The notes under the pieces are model-generated. The model ran no database searches and had not been told where the DNA came from. It was given only the letters and a program-made list of their open reading frames with translations. Shown here piece by piece: positions 9,846 through 19,137 of a DNA stretch of 23,506 bases. A program made the position numbers and the translations under genes. How positions within the stretch are numbered: position 1 is the stretch's first letter; every line of letters starts with the position of its first letter. The DNA lies in assembly GCF_000611645.1 (NCBI RefSeq), contig NW_014013011.1:1-23506 (forward strand), read 5' to 3'. Origin of the DNA: Monoraphidium neglectum. Its lineage: Eukaryota; Chlorophyta; Chlorophyceae; Sphaeropleales; Selenastraceae.

Positions 9846-9846
9846 A

Positions 9847-10499
9847 TGTGCAGTACACGGTCACCGGGCCTTTGAGCACTGTAACAGTCGTGAGTGCCGT
9901 TTGCACTGCTTTTGATGCTGCGCTGACAGCGCCTGGTTACCAGGCCACGGTGGCACAGTAAGGCACGTGGTGGGGTGGCCCGCCAGGCTTTGTGCTTGCA
10001 TGCATGCTATTGAGCCATGCTGGGATGTTGTTGAGGGAACCCACCCGTGGCAGGGTGGGTTCGTCAGCCCCCTTGACAACCCCCCCTGCTGGACCCCAGC
10101 GGGTGCGTCCAGCACGCCTGTCTGCCCGCTTTGCCTGGATATGTATGGCCTTGGCCTGCTCGAGCTGTGCCTTGTTATGGCCTACAAAACACCCCGCGCA
10201 CGCACCACGAGTCCCGCTGCCGGAAAAGCCTGCCCTTTGCGCCCTGCCATGGAGGTGGCCAACCACATGACCAACACTGCCAAGGGGCCCGCCCCTCGTG
10301 ATGCCTCGCTTACAAAGCCTTGTTCAAATCACTTGTGCCAGCAATCGACTTGATCTGATTGGTTCAGCTGCGTAGAGCAAGGGAGGTGGCTGTTTTCGTT
10401 GGCCGTGCTCCTCACGGCTTTGTCGTCACTTGGTCTGCCTCAAACTTGGGCGAAGCGTGAGCATGGCATCAAACCTTGATTTGTGGTCTCTTGCTAAAC
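9847..10499. other. Intergenic between LINE tail and Armadillo gene 2
   Basis: No gene is recognisable. The region holds two perfect inverted repeats. The first is a 10-bp stem with a 6-nt loop at 10037-10062 (GAACCCACCC and its complement). The second is an 8-bp stem at 10087-10114 (TGCTGGAC and its complement). Frames of about 110-130 codons on both strands have no family motif. The final 71 bases (10429-10499) match the upstream flank of Armadillo gene 1. Confidence 0.5.
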
Positions 10500-10634
10500 A
10501 TGCTGCACCTACAACTGACGGCAAGCACTGCGCGCGCAATGAGGACTCTAGGGGCGCCAGCCGCTGCTGCAACAGCACCCAGACTCGACAGATGGCGCGA
10601 ACTTTCCAAGCTGCAGGATCGGCCCCGTCGGCAT

Positions 10635-10682
<48 letters not shown>

Positions 10683-13156
10683 AAGGGGAGAGCGGCGGAG
10701 GCCAAACAATTGTCAGGCGCCACGCCAACAGTTGTTGCGCGCGCCGCACCGGACGGCCCGCTGGCGGCGGCCGAGGGGGCGGCGAGCGGCAAAACACAGC
10801 TGATACAGCAGCTGATTGCTCAGCTGCGGAGCGGCTCAGCTGATGAGGCGGAGGCGGCAATCTTGGACCTCGGGTTTCGGGTGAATACCAAAGACGAATA
10901 CCGCAGAGAGGTGGCAGATTCAGATGCCATGTGGCACCTGGTACATCGGCTGAGGGCCGGGCTGTCGGCCAACGCAAAAGTCTCGGCCGTGATGATACTT
11001 GCCGACATAATGCGCACCGGCAACAAGATGCGACAGAGCGCGCCCGGCGCCGGCGTGCCCAGGGTACTCACCACCCTGCTCGAGCCGGGTGCGGGCGCGC
11101 CTCCGGAGCTGGAGGAGGTGGCCGTGGGGGCACTGGCCGAGCTTGCCTCGTGGGATGCGTCCGAGCCCGCGACGGACACCTCGCAGTATTTCGCACCTTA
11201 TCACGGAATTGTCTGCGCCCTGGTCCAATACCCAGTGCTCAGCGTGCTGGCGCACGCGCTTGAGAAGAAAGGGTCATCGCTCACTCTCAAGGCTCACGCG
11301 GCGCGCGGGGTGCTGGCGCATGCAACGCTGGGGGTCCCCATGACTGGCAAGGATCAGGCGTACCTAGGCACGCTGCTGCTGCGGGCGCTGAAGGAGGGCG
11401 TTGCGGCTGTCGTCCAGAAGCATTACGTGTCAGACAAGGCCGTCGCATCGGTGCGCTGGGCAGCGGCAGCGCTCGCCGCGCTGCTGTCCGCGGAAGGCGC
11501 CGGCGTTGGACTGCGCCGGCAGCTCAGCAGCGACGGCGCAGATGCGGTCCCGCTACTCATCGCGCTGCTCGAGACGCCGAACAAGCCTGTCGCTGCAGAC
11601 GCCGCAGCCGCTGCGGCGTTGGGCGCGCTGGCGCACTGCGATGAACTGCGGCTGGCGATCGTCGAGGCCGGCGCGCTGCCGCACCTGGTGGCCCTCCTCG
11701 TGCCGCGGTGGGCTCGCTTTGACGAGCAGAGCCTGCCCGCAGCCGCGGCCGCGGCGGACGCGCTGTGGCGCCTGGCCAAGGCCGGGGACAGTGTTCGCGT
11801 GGCGGTCGCAGAGGCNNNNNNNNNNNNNNNNNNNNNNNNNNNNNNNNNNNNNNNNNNNNNNNNNNNNNNNNNNNNNNNNNNNNNNNNNNNNNNNNNNNNN
11901 NNNNNNNNNNNNNNNNNNNNNNNNNNNNNNNNNNNNNNNNNNNNNNNNNNNNNNNNNNNNNNNNNNNNNNNNNNNNNNNNNNNNNNNNNNNNNNNNNNNN
12001 NNNNNNNNNNNNNNNNNNNNNNNNNNNNNNNNNNNNNNNNNNNNNNNNNNNNNNNNNNNNNNNNNNNNNNNNNNNNNNNNNNNNNNNNNNNNNNNNNNNN
12101 NNNNNNNNNNNNNNNNNNNNNNNNNNNNNNNNNNNNNNNNNNNNNNNNNNNNNNNNNNNNNNNNNNNNNNNNNNNNNNNNNNNNNNNNNNNNNNNNNNNN
12201 NNNNNNNNNNNNNNNNNNNNNNNNNNNNNNNNNNNNNNNNNNNNNNNNNNNNNNNNNNNNNNNNNNNNNNNNNNNNNNNNNNNNNNNNNNNNNNNNNNNN
12301 NNNNNNNNNNNNNNNNNNNNNNNNNNNNNNNNNNNNNCCGCCACTGACGCAGCTGGTTGAGAGGCTGCACACCGACGCCGAGTTTTCAGAGTCTGGCATT
12401 CTGTTGACGGCGCTGCGGGCGTCAAGGGAGCTCATGAAATGCAAGCACACACATCAGGAACTCGCCGATACGGGTGTGATCGCCGCGGCGCTGCAAGTGA
12501 TCTCGGTGGACGTCGGGCGCGGCGACGACGGCCCGGAGGCGGTCGCAGCGGCGCTGATCAGCGACGCCGCGAGCAGCGAGGGCCCGCTGCGGGGCGCGGT
12601 GATCGTGGAGGTTCTGCCTCTAGTCGCGCGCCTGGCCGGTGCCGGCGGCGGGGCAGCGGCGCGCGGCGCAGTACGCGCGGCGGAGCGGCTGACCAATTGC
12701 TGCGAAGAGCTCGACAAGCCGCTGCTCGCGGCGGGCGCCGCGCCGGCGCTGGTCGCGCGGCTGTGGGATCGTGATGTGGCGGGCGCGGAGGACGCTGCGT
12801 GGGCGATCCGCAACCTCGCATGTTCCGGGGAAAAGGCGTGCTCAACGATCATGGCATGCATGCCGCTGCCGCAGCTGCTGGATCTGGCTCGGGGCGGCAG
12901 AAGCGCTGCCGAGCGCGCCGCAGCATGCGCTGCGACATGCGCAGTGAAGGAGCTTATCGTTGGGAACAGGCGGGCGGCGCGCGTGCGGGCACGGGCGGCG
13001 GCGGCCGCGGGGGCCAGGGAGGTGCTGAGGAGCGTCGTTGAGAGAGGTGCAGCTGACGAGACCGCGAGAGACGCGGCTGAGGCGGCGCTAAGGGCGCTTG
13101 CGGCTGCCGTCGGTCAACAGGGCAACGGTGGCAGGGGCGCAGAGAGTGAGGCTTGA
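10500..13156 (+). CDS. Armadillo-repeat protein, tandem paralogue (copy 2), with assembly gap
   Basis: The readable parts are 10500-11815 and 12338-13156, either side of the N run. The protein is clearly homologous to the neighbour at 6709. It has the same N-terminal pattern and the same Armadillo blocks, such as VEAGALPHLVALLVPRW, SRELMKCKHTHQELAD and SGEKACSTIMACMPLPQL. The same Arg/Ala-rich C-terminus is present. If the two parts are joined as in copy 1, only about 10 nt of coding sequence are missing, giving about 714 aa versus 715. Frames before and after the N run differ, so the N length does not preserve the frame. Copy 2 differs by a 15-codon Ala run (residues 46-60) in the presumed transit peptide, and by substitutions throughout. 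I chose ATG 10500 because it aligns with the ATG of copy 1. A possible AATAAA lies at 13535-13540. Function is unknown; organelle targeting is inferred. Confidence 0.85.
10635..10679 (+). repeat. (GCA)15 trinucleotide tract coding poly-Ala
   Basis: Fifteen pure GCA codons encode Ala 46-60 of the second Armadillo protein. The equivalent place in the first copy has only a short Ala stretch (VAAAAKGK), so the expansion arose after duplication. Purity suggests it is recent and length-variable. Confidence 0.93.
11816..12337. other. Assembly gap (522 N)
   Basis: A run of N lies inside the second Armadillo gene. The coding sequence stops at the AEA of a repeat and resumes at PPLTQLVERL. In the paralogue these two points are only three residues apart, so the N run must be an arbitrary size, an intron, or an unassembled insertion. 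Confidence 0.97.
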
Positions 13157-13673
13157 GGATTGTTGAGAACAAATTGTTCACGACCGGTGTCTGCGTTGTT
13201 GACATTCAAACCCACTATTTCAACACAAACATGGTGTAGAGAGAGGCGACGCTCTTTGAGCACTTATTCCTGCTCCCTGTTGGTCATAACATGAGTTGGC
13301 CATGTCAGGTCAGCAAACAAATGGCAGGTCCATCCGCACGCCATTGCAATACCCGTTTCCTGTGACAACCACAGCTTGCTGAGGCGCACTAATTTTCCTG
13401 CACGTGAATTGAACGCCTGCAGCATATGACGATCAAAAGCGAACGCCCGGGAGGTTCAAAAAAACAAGCAACAGGAAACAAGCAGTCAAAGCCAGGACGC
13501 TCACCCAGAAACAGCTTCAACTCATGTGCCGTGCAATAAAATGATCTCCATTAAGACATGCAATTATCCTGCTCTAAGAGAAACTGGTGTCCGATGCCGG
13601 GTCAGGGGGTATGTTTGTGGTACAGAATGTGATCTACACAGGCCCACGCGAGTGCGTCATCTGGGGGGCGCCG
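13157..13673. other. Convergent intergenic region (3' ends of genes 5 and 6)
   Basis: These 517 bases separate two convergent stop codons and are noticeably less GC-rich than the genes. I see no exon. AATAAA is at 13535-13540 on the plus strand. I see no TGTAA on either strand inside the region, so the polyadenylation sites of both genes are undefined. Confidence 0.5.
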
Positions 13674-13863
13674 TCAGCCTCCCATGACGCGCGCCAGCTG
13701 GCGACTGATCACCAGACGCATGACCTCGTTGGTGCCTGGGAACGCAGGTTGGTGGGTGTGACAGTTGAGAGGTTTACATATCACCAATTATGTGTTCACA
13801 TGCGTGTGCGCATACATGCGATTGAAAATCCAAGAAGGTATTTCAACTGTAATGGGTTGCCCT

Positions 13864-13921
<58 letters not shown>

Positions 13922-13924
13922 CAC

Positions 13925-13987
<63 letters not shown>

Positions 13988-16900
13988 CGTGCACGTGCAT
14001 GTGTGCGCGCGCGTGCACGTGCATGTGTGCGCGCGCGTGACGTGCATGTGTGCGCGCGCGTGCACGTGCATGTGCGCGTGCGCGTGCGTGTGCGTGCGTG
14101 TGTATGTGTGTGCCTTGAAAATTGCCATCCAGCTCCTGAGTGTGACGACGCTAGTGGCGGCCCCAGATTTGAAGGTTCGCGCGCGTTATGCCAGCGGCTA
14201 GCGCGGGGGCAGCACCACACATGTGACGTAAGAGCCCCTGTAGAACTGCGTCTGAGGCAGCGTCGCCCTTGCACACGACCGACAGCCAGCAACCATCCAG
14301 TTTGATCCGCTCGCCATGCGGTGCAGCTTTGCAACACAATCGATCGCGCCCAGTTGCATGCGCGCGCACACGCGTGCGCGGACACACACACACACACACA
14401 CACACACACCCACATACTCTTGCACAAACAAACACACACACACAGACACATGCATGCGTGCTTCCTGCTCGGCACGACACTAGTCAATGCGCACCCTCCA
14501 GGATGGAGTGTACCCTGAGGTCCCTGACCAGCCGCTCCATGGGGAAGTCCCTCAGGAAGCCGTAACCGCCCAGCAGCTGCTGCGCGTCGAGCGCCACCCT
14601 GAAGCACTCGTCGGTGGCCAGGCGCTTGGCCTGGGACGTGATGGACGGTGTGCGTCCATGCGTGTGTGTCTGTGTGCACGTGTGCGTGTGTATTGCGCGA
14701 CTGGCACATATGTGAGTAGCAGCACAATCGCAAAACGAGGGACGCAAAACCGCACACATGGGGTGCTCGCCGGGAAAACTTGCTGATCGGGGCGGGCATT
14801 GGGGTTTGCCGCACCATGGCAGCCATCATGGTTGCCTCTGGCGCCTGCGTTTACAAAGAGGCAAGGCGGCGCATAGTTAAGGCACGGTCAAAATCACCAA
14901 AGCGTGAGGGTGGGGCATGACAAATGCAGCAGTGGCGGGCTAGCGGCTCTGCATCGCCGCCCAAGCATGCTCTGGCGCGTGCGGCCAGCTGTCGCCGCCT
15001 CAAAACCCCCGCCGCAATCAAAGCACCCGCTGGCCTTGATGTCAACCCTCTTGCAAGCGACGGCCCTCCCCACGCCGATGCAGAAGGGCTACCTATGCCG
15101 ATGCAGAAGGCCCACGTATGCGTGGGCCGGTTCCCAAGACCCTGTTAGGCCCCTTTCCCCTCACACACACTCTCACACACCTTGGCGTCAAGCGCCGTAG
15201 CCGCATGCCGCACCATCAGCCGCGACGCCTGGAGCCGCGTCGCCATGTCAGCCAGCTTGAACTGCGAGGCCTGCGGCAGCAGCGGCGGCGGCAGCGGCGG
15301 CGGCATCATCATGCCCAGTGCCTTATTGTGGCAATTGCTGTCAGAAGCCTGCTGCTTTGAGAGGCACGTGTGTACCATAGAGGAGCGCCACCTAGCTGCA
15401 CTGCCAAGTGCTGGGGCCTGACTGGTCACGACGGGGGGAGCTGGCCCGCCGGGCCAACACACGTTTTGTTGCGTGCGGGCCGGCGGCAGCGCCAGCGAAA
15501 CCAATTGGGTGTCCGCCGTCAGATGCGTAAGAGGTGCCAAACCAAGGGTTGCCTGGGGTTAATCCCAGGCAATATTGCTGGAGCACGGCAGTACCCCTAA
15601 TCGTGGGTCCGCCCTACACGGGATATTGCTCTCACCTGAAAACGTCCAATTGGCTGTTGAGGCGCGGCGACAAGATGTGATTGCGGCAGTAAAGGGGATG
15701 TCGGGTGCGTGAATGCGAGCGCAGAGGCGCACGAGTATTGCCAGCAGTGGGCAGCACCTGCTGCAGGTGTCGTGCAGTCTCAGGGCGCCGCCCTGCGGCT
15801 GTACGCAGCGGCGCTCGGTTTGGCAGGGCTGCGATCGAGAAGTTGAGCGGCGGGCTGATCGTCTACATATTGCAGGCGCGCCTGCTGCCTTGACGCGGGA
15901 CCCTGCGAGCTCGCGTTTGCGGCGCGCGCGCCGCATCCCGCTCAGCGCGGAGCCGTCCGCACCTGCCCGAATTGAGAACGCTCGCACGCGTACGCGTAGG
16001 CCGTGTCCAGGCAGAAGGCGCCCCCTCCCACGCTGCACGCCCCGATGTTGATCCGCCCGCCGTCCAAGGCAGCCATGGCGATCTTAAAACCCTGTCCCTC
16101 AGACCCGATCAGGTTCTCGGACGGCACGAAGACCTTTTCGAGGTTGACGGCGCAGGTCGGCTGCATGCGCCAGCCCATCTTCTTCTCTGGGGCACCAAAG
16201 CTGAGGCCGGACGCGCCCTGGCGCAATGGCGAGTGGCGTTGGAGGATGCGTGTGCATGAGATGTTGGGGGCAGGGGCCTGAGCCGTGGCAGGTAGGTGCG
16301 CAGTAGGCGTGCGGGAGCGTCATAGCGGATGTACAGAACGCTTTCACCCCTGGATTTGCCTGGGAGCTGCCACCCTTGACGTGGGAATTAGGTGAGGCTC
16401 GACCCAGGTTGACCGCTGTCAACAGCTTTGAAAGTGGAGCAGGCAAGCGGTGGCAGGAGCAGGCCGCCCAATAGTTGCCCAGAAAAGGGCACCCCAATTT
16501 TGTTATAGCCGCACCTTCTCAACCAAAAAGGCGCTGATCCCTTTGTCCCCGCCGCTGCCTTTGCTACTGCTGCTGCCGCTGCCGCCGATGCCGCCGCCCT
16601 CCTCCCCTGGTGGCGGGAGCGGCCGGCCTATGCCGAGGCCGATGCTGCCGCTGCCGTCGCCGCCGTCACTTGTGGCGGTGCGGGCGATCACAATGTAGAC
16701 GTCTGCCACCCCGCCACCACTGGGGAAGGAACGAACATATGCATGGGGCAGGCAGTGTTGTGGGGAGTGACGAGGTGCTGAGTGAGGACTGGTGCGCAGG
16801 ATCACTGGTTGAAATCAACAGAAGCGGCAAGCTGGCGCACCGGCGGACCACTACAACATGCCAAGAGGCGCTCAGGCAAAGCGATATTACTGCTTGCGGC

Positions 16901-18841
16901 TGGAGCCATCAGGCTGCCGCAGGACCAAGGGTCTGCGTGTACAACACGCACGCACACATACGCACACACGCACATGGATTCACACACACACACACACACG
17001 CGCGCGCGCACACTCACACACACACCTGATGAACGCCTTGCTGCCGCTGAGCAGCCAGCCGCCATCAGTCCGAGTCGCCACCGTCCGCATGCCGGCCGCG
17101 TCGCTGCCGCTGCCAGGCTCTTGGGAGCGAAGAGTGTGATGCGTGGCACACGTGCACGCGCGGGCGCGCGTGTGTGTGCGTGTGTAAAAGAGCATGAGTG
17201 CAGTGGTGCCTACTGAGCGAACATTTATGAACTTCAGGGCAGGGGTACATCGCGATTGCGACTTGCTGTGGCTGAGAGCTGCACCTACACAACGGCAGGA
17301 TATTGCAAACGCAATTTGCAACCAACCACCTGCTGATGCTTCCATGTCCAATCCCATAAGCCTGGATGGCTACAGGAGTGGGCAAATGCGGGACGCTGCA
17401 ACAATCCTAATCATGATCCTGCTCACCGGTGAGGCAGTACGCCGACATCAGCTCGAGTGACGCCAGGCGTGAAAGGTACCGCCGCTTCAGCGCCTCACTG
17501 CCGTGCCTGCAGGGTTTGATTGGATATATTGTCCAAGAGTTGCTTGCAAGTCGTCCCTTGCATTGTCTGAATTGCATCTGGGGTGACCTACAAGGTAAAT
17601 ATATGCTGACCGTTTGCCCGTTGTATCAGACCCCTTGTAAGTGAGTCGCTTAAAGAGTGTCACGCACCCCTGCAGCCTCGTTGCCCGTCACCTGTTGATA
17701 ATGCCGCTCGCCATGTTGTGGATCGTCAGGTAAGCCGTGAACGGGACTGGGAAGATAGGAGGGCGGGTGACAAAGGGGATGCTCAGGCCTCCGTCAAAGG
17801 TGCAGCGTGGTCAGTTGCTGTGAGAGATGCGGGCGGGCAAAACCAGTGTGGACCGAGCGAGGTGGGTTGCTTTGAAGAACAAGGGGTGTGGGCGCAGGTG
17901 CTTGCATGCAGTTGGGGGACCAAGGGAGGGCTCGAGTTGACGAGGCGTGTATGGAGGCCACTCAAAAGTCACGAGACGTCTATGGAAGCCAGTCAAAGGT
18001 CAAACCTAGAGGTTGCATCCCGCACCCAGCCCCGCACCCCACCCCCGGGGGTGCCGCACCGTCGCCATACGCAAGGGCCTCGAAAATGACGGCGCCGTCT
18101 GCAACGTGGTGGTGGCGTTGGCGGATTGAGGACGCTTCACTTAGGCGCTTGGCACTGCCGATCGCTCTTCCTCGGGTCCAGAGCAGCGAGGCGGTCCGCC
18201 ACCGTCGCCCAGGCATAAGCGCCTCCGCTGCTGAGAGCACACGCGCCTCAACGCAAAGAACAGCCCTCTCCGCCGGCGTGCTTCGCGACACCCTCAACAA
18301 CAGGCACCCAGGACCCCCGGCGCACCGCACCCGACCGGCTGAGCGCCGCGCCGCCGAACTCCTCTGGCGTATAGAGACCCCCAAACCCAAGCTCGGCGGC
18401 GCGCTTGAAGGTGTGAATTGGAAACTCCGAGCGCTCGTCCCAGCGCGCGGCGTGGGGCGTTAGGTGCTCGCGCGCAAAGTCCGACGCGAGGGCTGGGGGT
18501 GGTGTGAGGTTGGTGGGCGACGCCGGGGCGGGCGGCGTGTGGGGGAGGGGGGGGGGCAGGGTGCGGGGTTGTCCGGGGCGGCGTGTGCAGGGGCACGTGC
18601 GTGGCCAATGGGCGGCGACGCACGCATGCAGCAGGCGCTATGGTGCCATGGGTAATGCAATAGCGCCACAATTTAGGCGTCTGTCCTCACTTTGGAAATC
18701 GATTTGCTCGGGCGTGAGCCCGAGCGTGCCCCACCCGCCAGGCGCGTCCGCCAGCGGGGCGTCCGACGAGTGCGCTCGCCATGCTAGACGCCCCGACAGC
18801 GCTTTGCCAGCCCGTTTGGCTCCTTGTCTTAGAAGCAACAT
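13674..18841 (-). CDS. ACAD8: Isobutyryl-CoA dehydrogenase-type acyl-CoA dehydrogenase, mitochondrial
   Basis: Thirteen exons: 18841-18691, 18492-18331, 18098-18060, 17746-17692, 17506-17427, 17119-17026, 16719-16515, 16217-15963, 15653-15636, 15270-15181, 14844-14815, 14630-14495 and 13735-13674. All phases close, giving 458 aa. The enzyme oxidises a branched acyl-CoA (isobutyryl-CoA in valine breakdown) with FAD, passing electrons to ETF in the mitochondrial matrix. The N-terminus [19 protein letters not shown] is a basic mitochondrial presequence. Seen in order: [26 protein letters not shown] (FAD/substrate signature, residues 158-169), [18 protein letters not shown] (very ACAD8-like), [36 protein letters not shown] and HSILEGTNEVMR. 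Glu438 aligns with the catalytic base. An insert of about 35 Gly/Ser/Pro-rich residues sits near 210-250. Another short-branched-chain ACAD is the main alternative for substrate. Confidence 0.9.
13868..14113. repeat. (GT)n/(TGCG)n and 24-bp minisatellite tract in last ACAD intron
   Basis: The tract begins with about 48 bases of pure GT, then TGCG repeats, more GT, and four tandem units of about 24 bp at 13975-14071. The units combine a GCGCGC block with GCACGTGCAT; the third has a 1-base deletion. It ends in a GT/GC mixture. The tract is almost entirely alternating purine-pyrimidine. It lies in the 759-nt last intron of the minus-strand gene, where the sense reading is CA-rich. Confidence 0.93.
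14382..14409 (-). repeat. (GT)n in sense strand near 5' end of last ACAD intron
   Basis: On the plus strand this is pure (AC)n, followed by more interrupted CA to about 14450. In the minus-strand transcript it is (GU)n, about 85 nt from the donor at 14494. It is complementary to the CA-rich sense tract near the other end of the same intron. Confidence 0.9.
14649..14695 (-). repeat. CA-rich tract (sense) near acceptor of ACAD intron 14631-14814
   Basis: On the plus strand this is an interrupted GT run; in the transcript it is CA-rich. It lies directly upstream of the acceptor at 14631, following the CA-near-acceptor pattern of other introns here. Confidence 0.75.
14815..14844 (-). other. 30-nt micro-exon of ACAD gene
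   Basis: The exon encodes [10 protein letters not shown] (residues 384-393) between ALDAK and AKRLATDEC, phase 0 on both sides. An acceptor CGCAG and donor GTGCGG flank it. Relatives have a variable loop and then CSMAK-type residues at this point, which this exon supplies. Confidence 0.82.
15636..15653 (-). other. 18-nt micro-exon of ACAD gene
   Basis: The exon encodes PIGRFQ (residues 348-353), flanked by CAACAG (acceptor) and GTGAGA (donor) in the sense strand. It joins in phase 0 between ERSQFGQ and ASQFKLADM. Acyl-CoA dehydrogenases have about this number of residues at this place, typically an FGxP-type start, so without the exon the protein would have a deletion. Confidence 0.82.
16934..17025 (-). 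repeat. (GT)n-rich tract abutting a 5' splice site of ACAD gene
   Basis: On the plus strand this is a CA/CG run. In the transcript the exon ending in KAFI plus AG is followed at once by GTGTGTGTGTGAGTGTG and then a GC/GT mixture. The donor dinucleotide is therefore the first unit of the microsatellite. Confidence 0.88.
17152..17185 (-). repeat. CA-rich tract (sense) near acceptor of ACAD intron 17120-17426
   Basis: On the plus strand this is GCGCGC followed by GTGTGTGCGTGTGT. In the minus-strand transcript it is a CA run about 30 nt upstream of the acceptor at 17120. Confidence 0.75.
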
Positions 18842-19137
18842 CCAGGAGGCGATCCGGAAAGGAGGCACCACTGACGAGGTGGCAAGCGCGCTCGAGATCA
18901 ACTACTGCAGCCAATGACAACCGGTATCAGTGAATAATAATAGTTATGCTACCAAAAACTTTCAAACAAAGAATGTTTTGCACATACAGCACACTTTTGT
19001 CGCATTGACGGTGTCTGCTCCATCCTCATCGCCCGTGGCGAATTTCAGGCCCGCATCGCAATTTCAGGGTCCCAGATAGAAACAAACACGCGCGCGCGCA
19101 CGGGCGGAGGTCTACGCGCGTGCGCCGACCCGGAGCA
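18842..19137. promoter_or_regulatory. Short divergent promoter between ACAD and J-domain genes
   Basis: Only 296 bases separate the two start codons. An AT-rich stretch at about 18920-18985 sits in the middle, and a CGCGCG run lies at about 19089-19098, near the J-protein start. I could not identify defined core-promoter elements. Confidence 0.5.

Larger units (their letters stand above)
9217..9846 (+). mobile_element. 5'-truncated LINE (non-LTR) retrotransposon, 3' end
   Basis: A frame ending at 9696 carries the conserved tail found after the reverse transcriptase of many LINE ORF2 proteins. It reads CLRQMLGVRRSDH, then NRLRQLGHTMRM, LPKLALW, then GPRPVGRPRVSWFDIARRD and AIGIDV near the end. 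Families with this tail show CLRxILGVR, RLRWLGHVxRM and GRPxxRWxD in the same order. There is no in-frame ATG, and the reverse transcriptase and endonuclease domains are absent, so this is a dead 5'-truncated copy. It is followed by about 100 bases of 3' UTR with short hairpins and then a (GTAAT)n tail at 9796-9845. The recognisable homology starts near 9306; the true left boundary is unclear. It lies between two tandem Armadillo genes in the same orientation. Confidence 0.85.

Noticed and set aside
10053..10076. tRNA T-arm-like GGTTCG motif
   Set aside because: No matching acceptor, D or anticodon arms were found around it, so it is not a tRNA and is only weak evidence of a SINE.
9937..10266. 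109-codon minus-strand frame between LINE and Armadillo gene 2
   Set aside because: I suspected a transposon fragment but could not name any conserved motif.
13975..14071. Regularly spaced repeats resembling a CRISPR array
   Set aside because: The 24-bp units are directly adjacent, without spacers, in a eukaryotic intron; it is a minisatellite.
13587..14305. Plus-strand Cys/Val-repeat frames ([13 protein letters not shown])
   Set aside because: They come only from GT and TGCG repeats; no homology or start context.
13843..14829. 328-codon minus-strand frame rich in His, Thr, Ala and Arg
   Set aside because: It is a translation of the GT/CA microsatellite plus ACAD exon and intron sequence in the wrong reading. 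Real ACAD exons with matching phases explain the coding parts.
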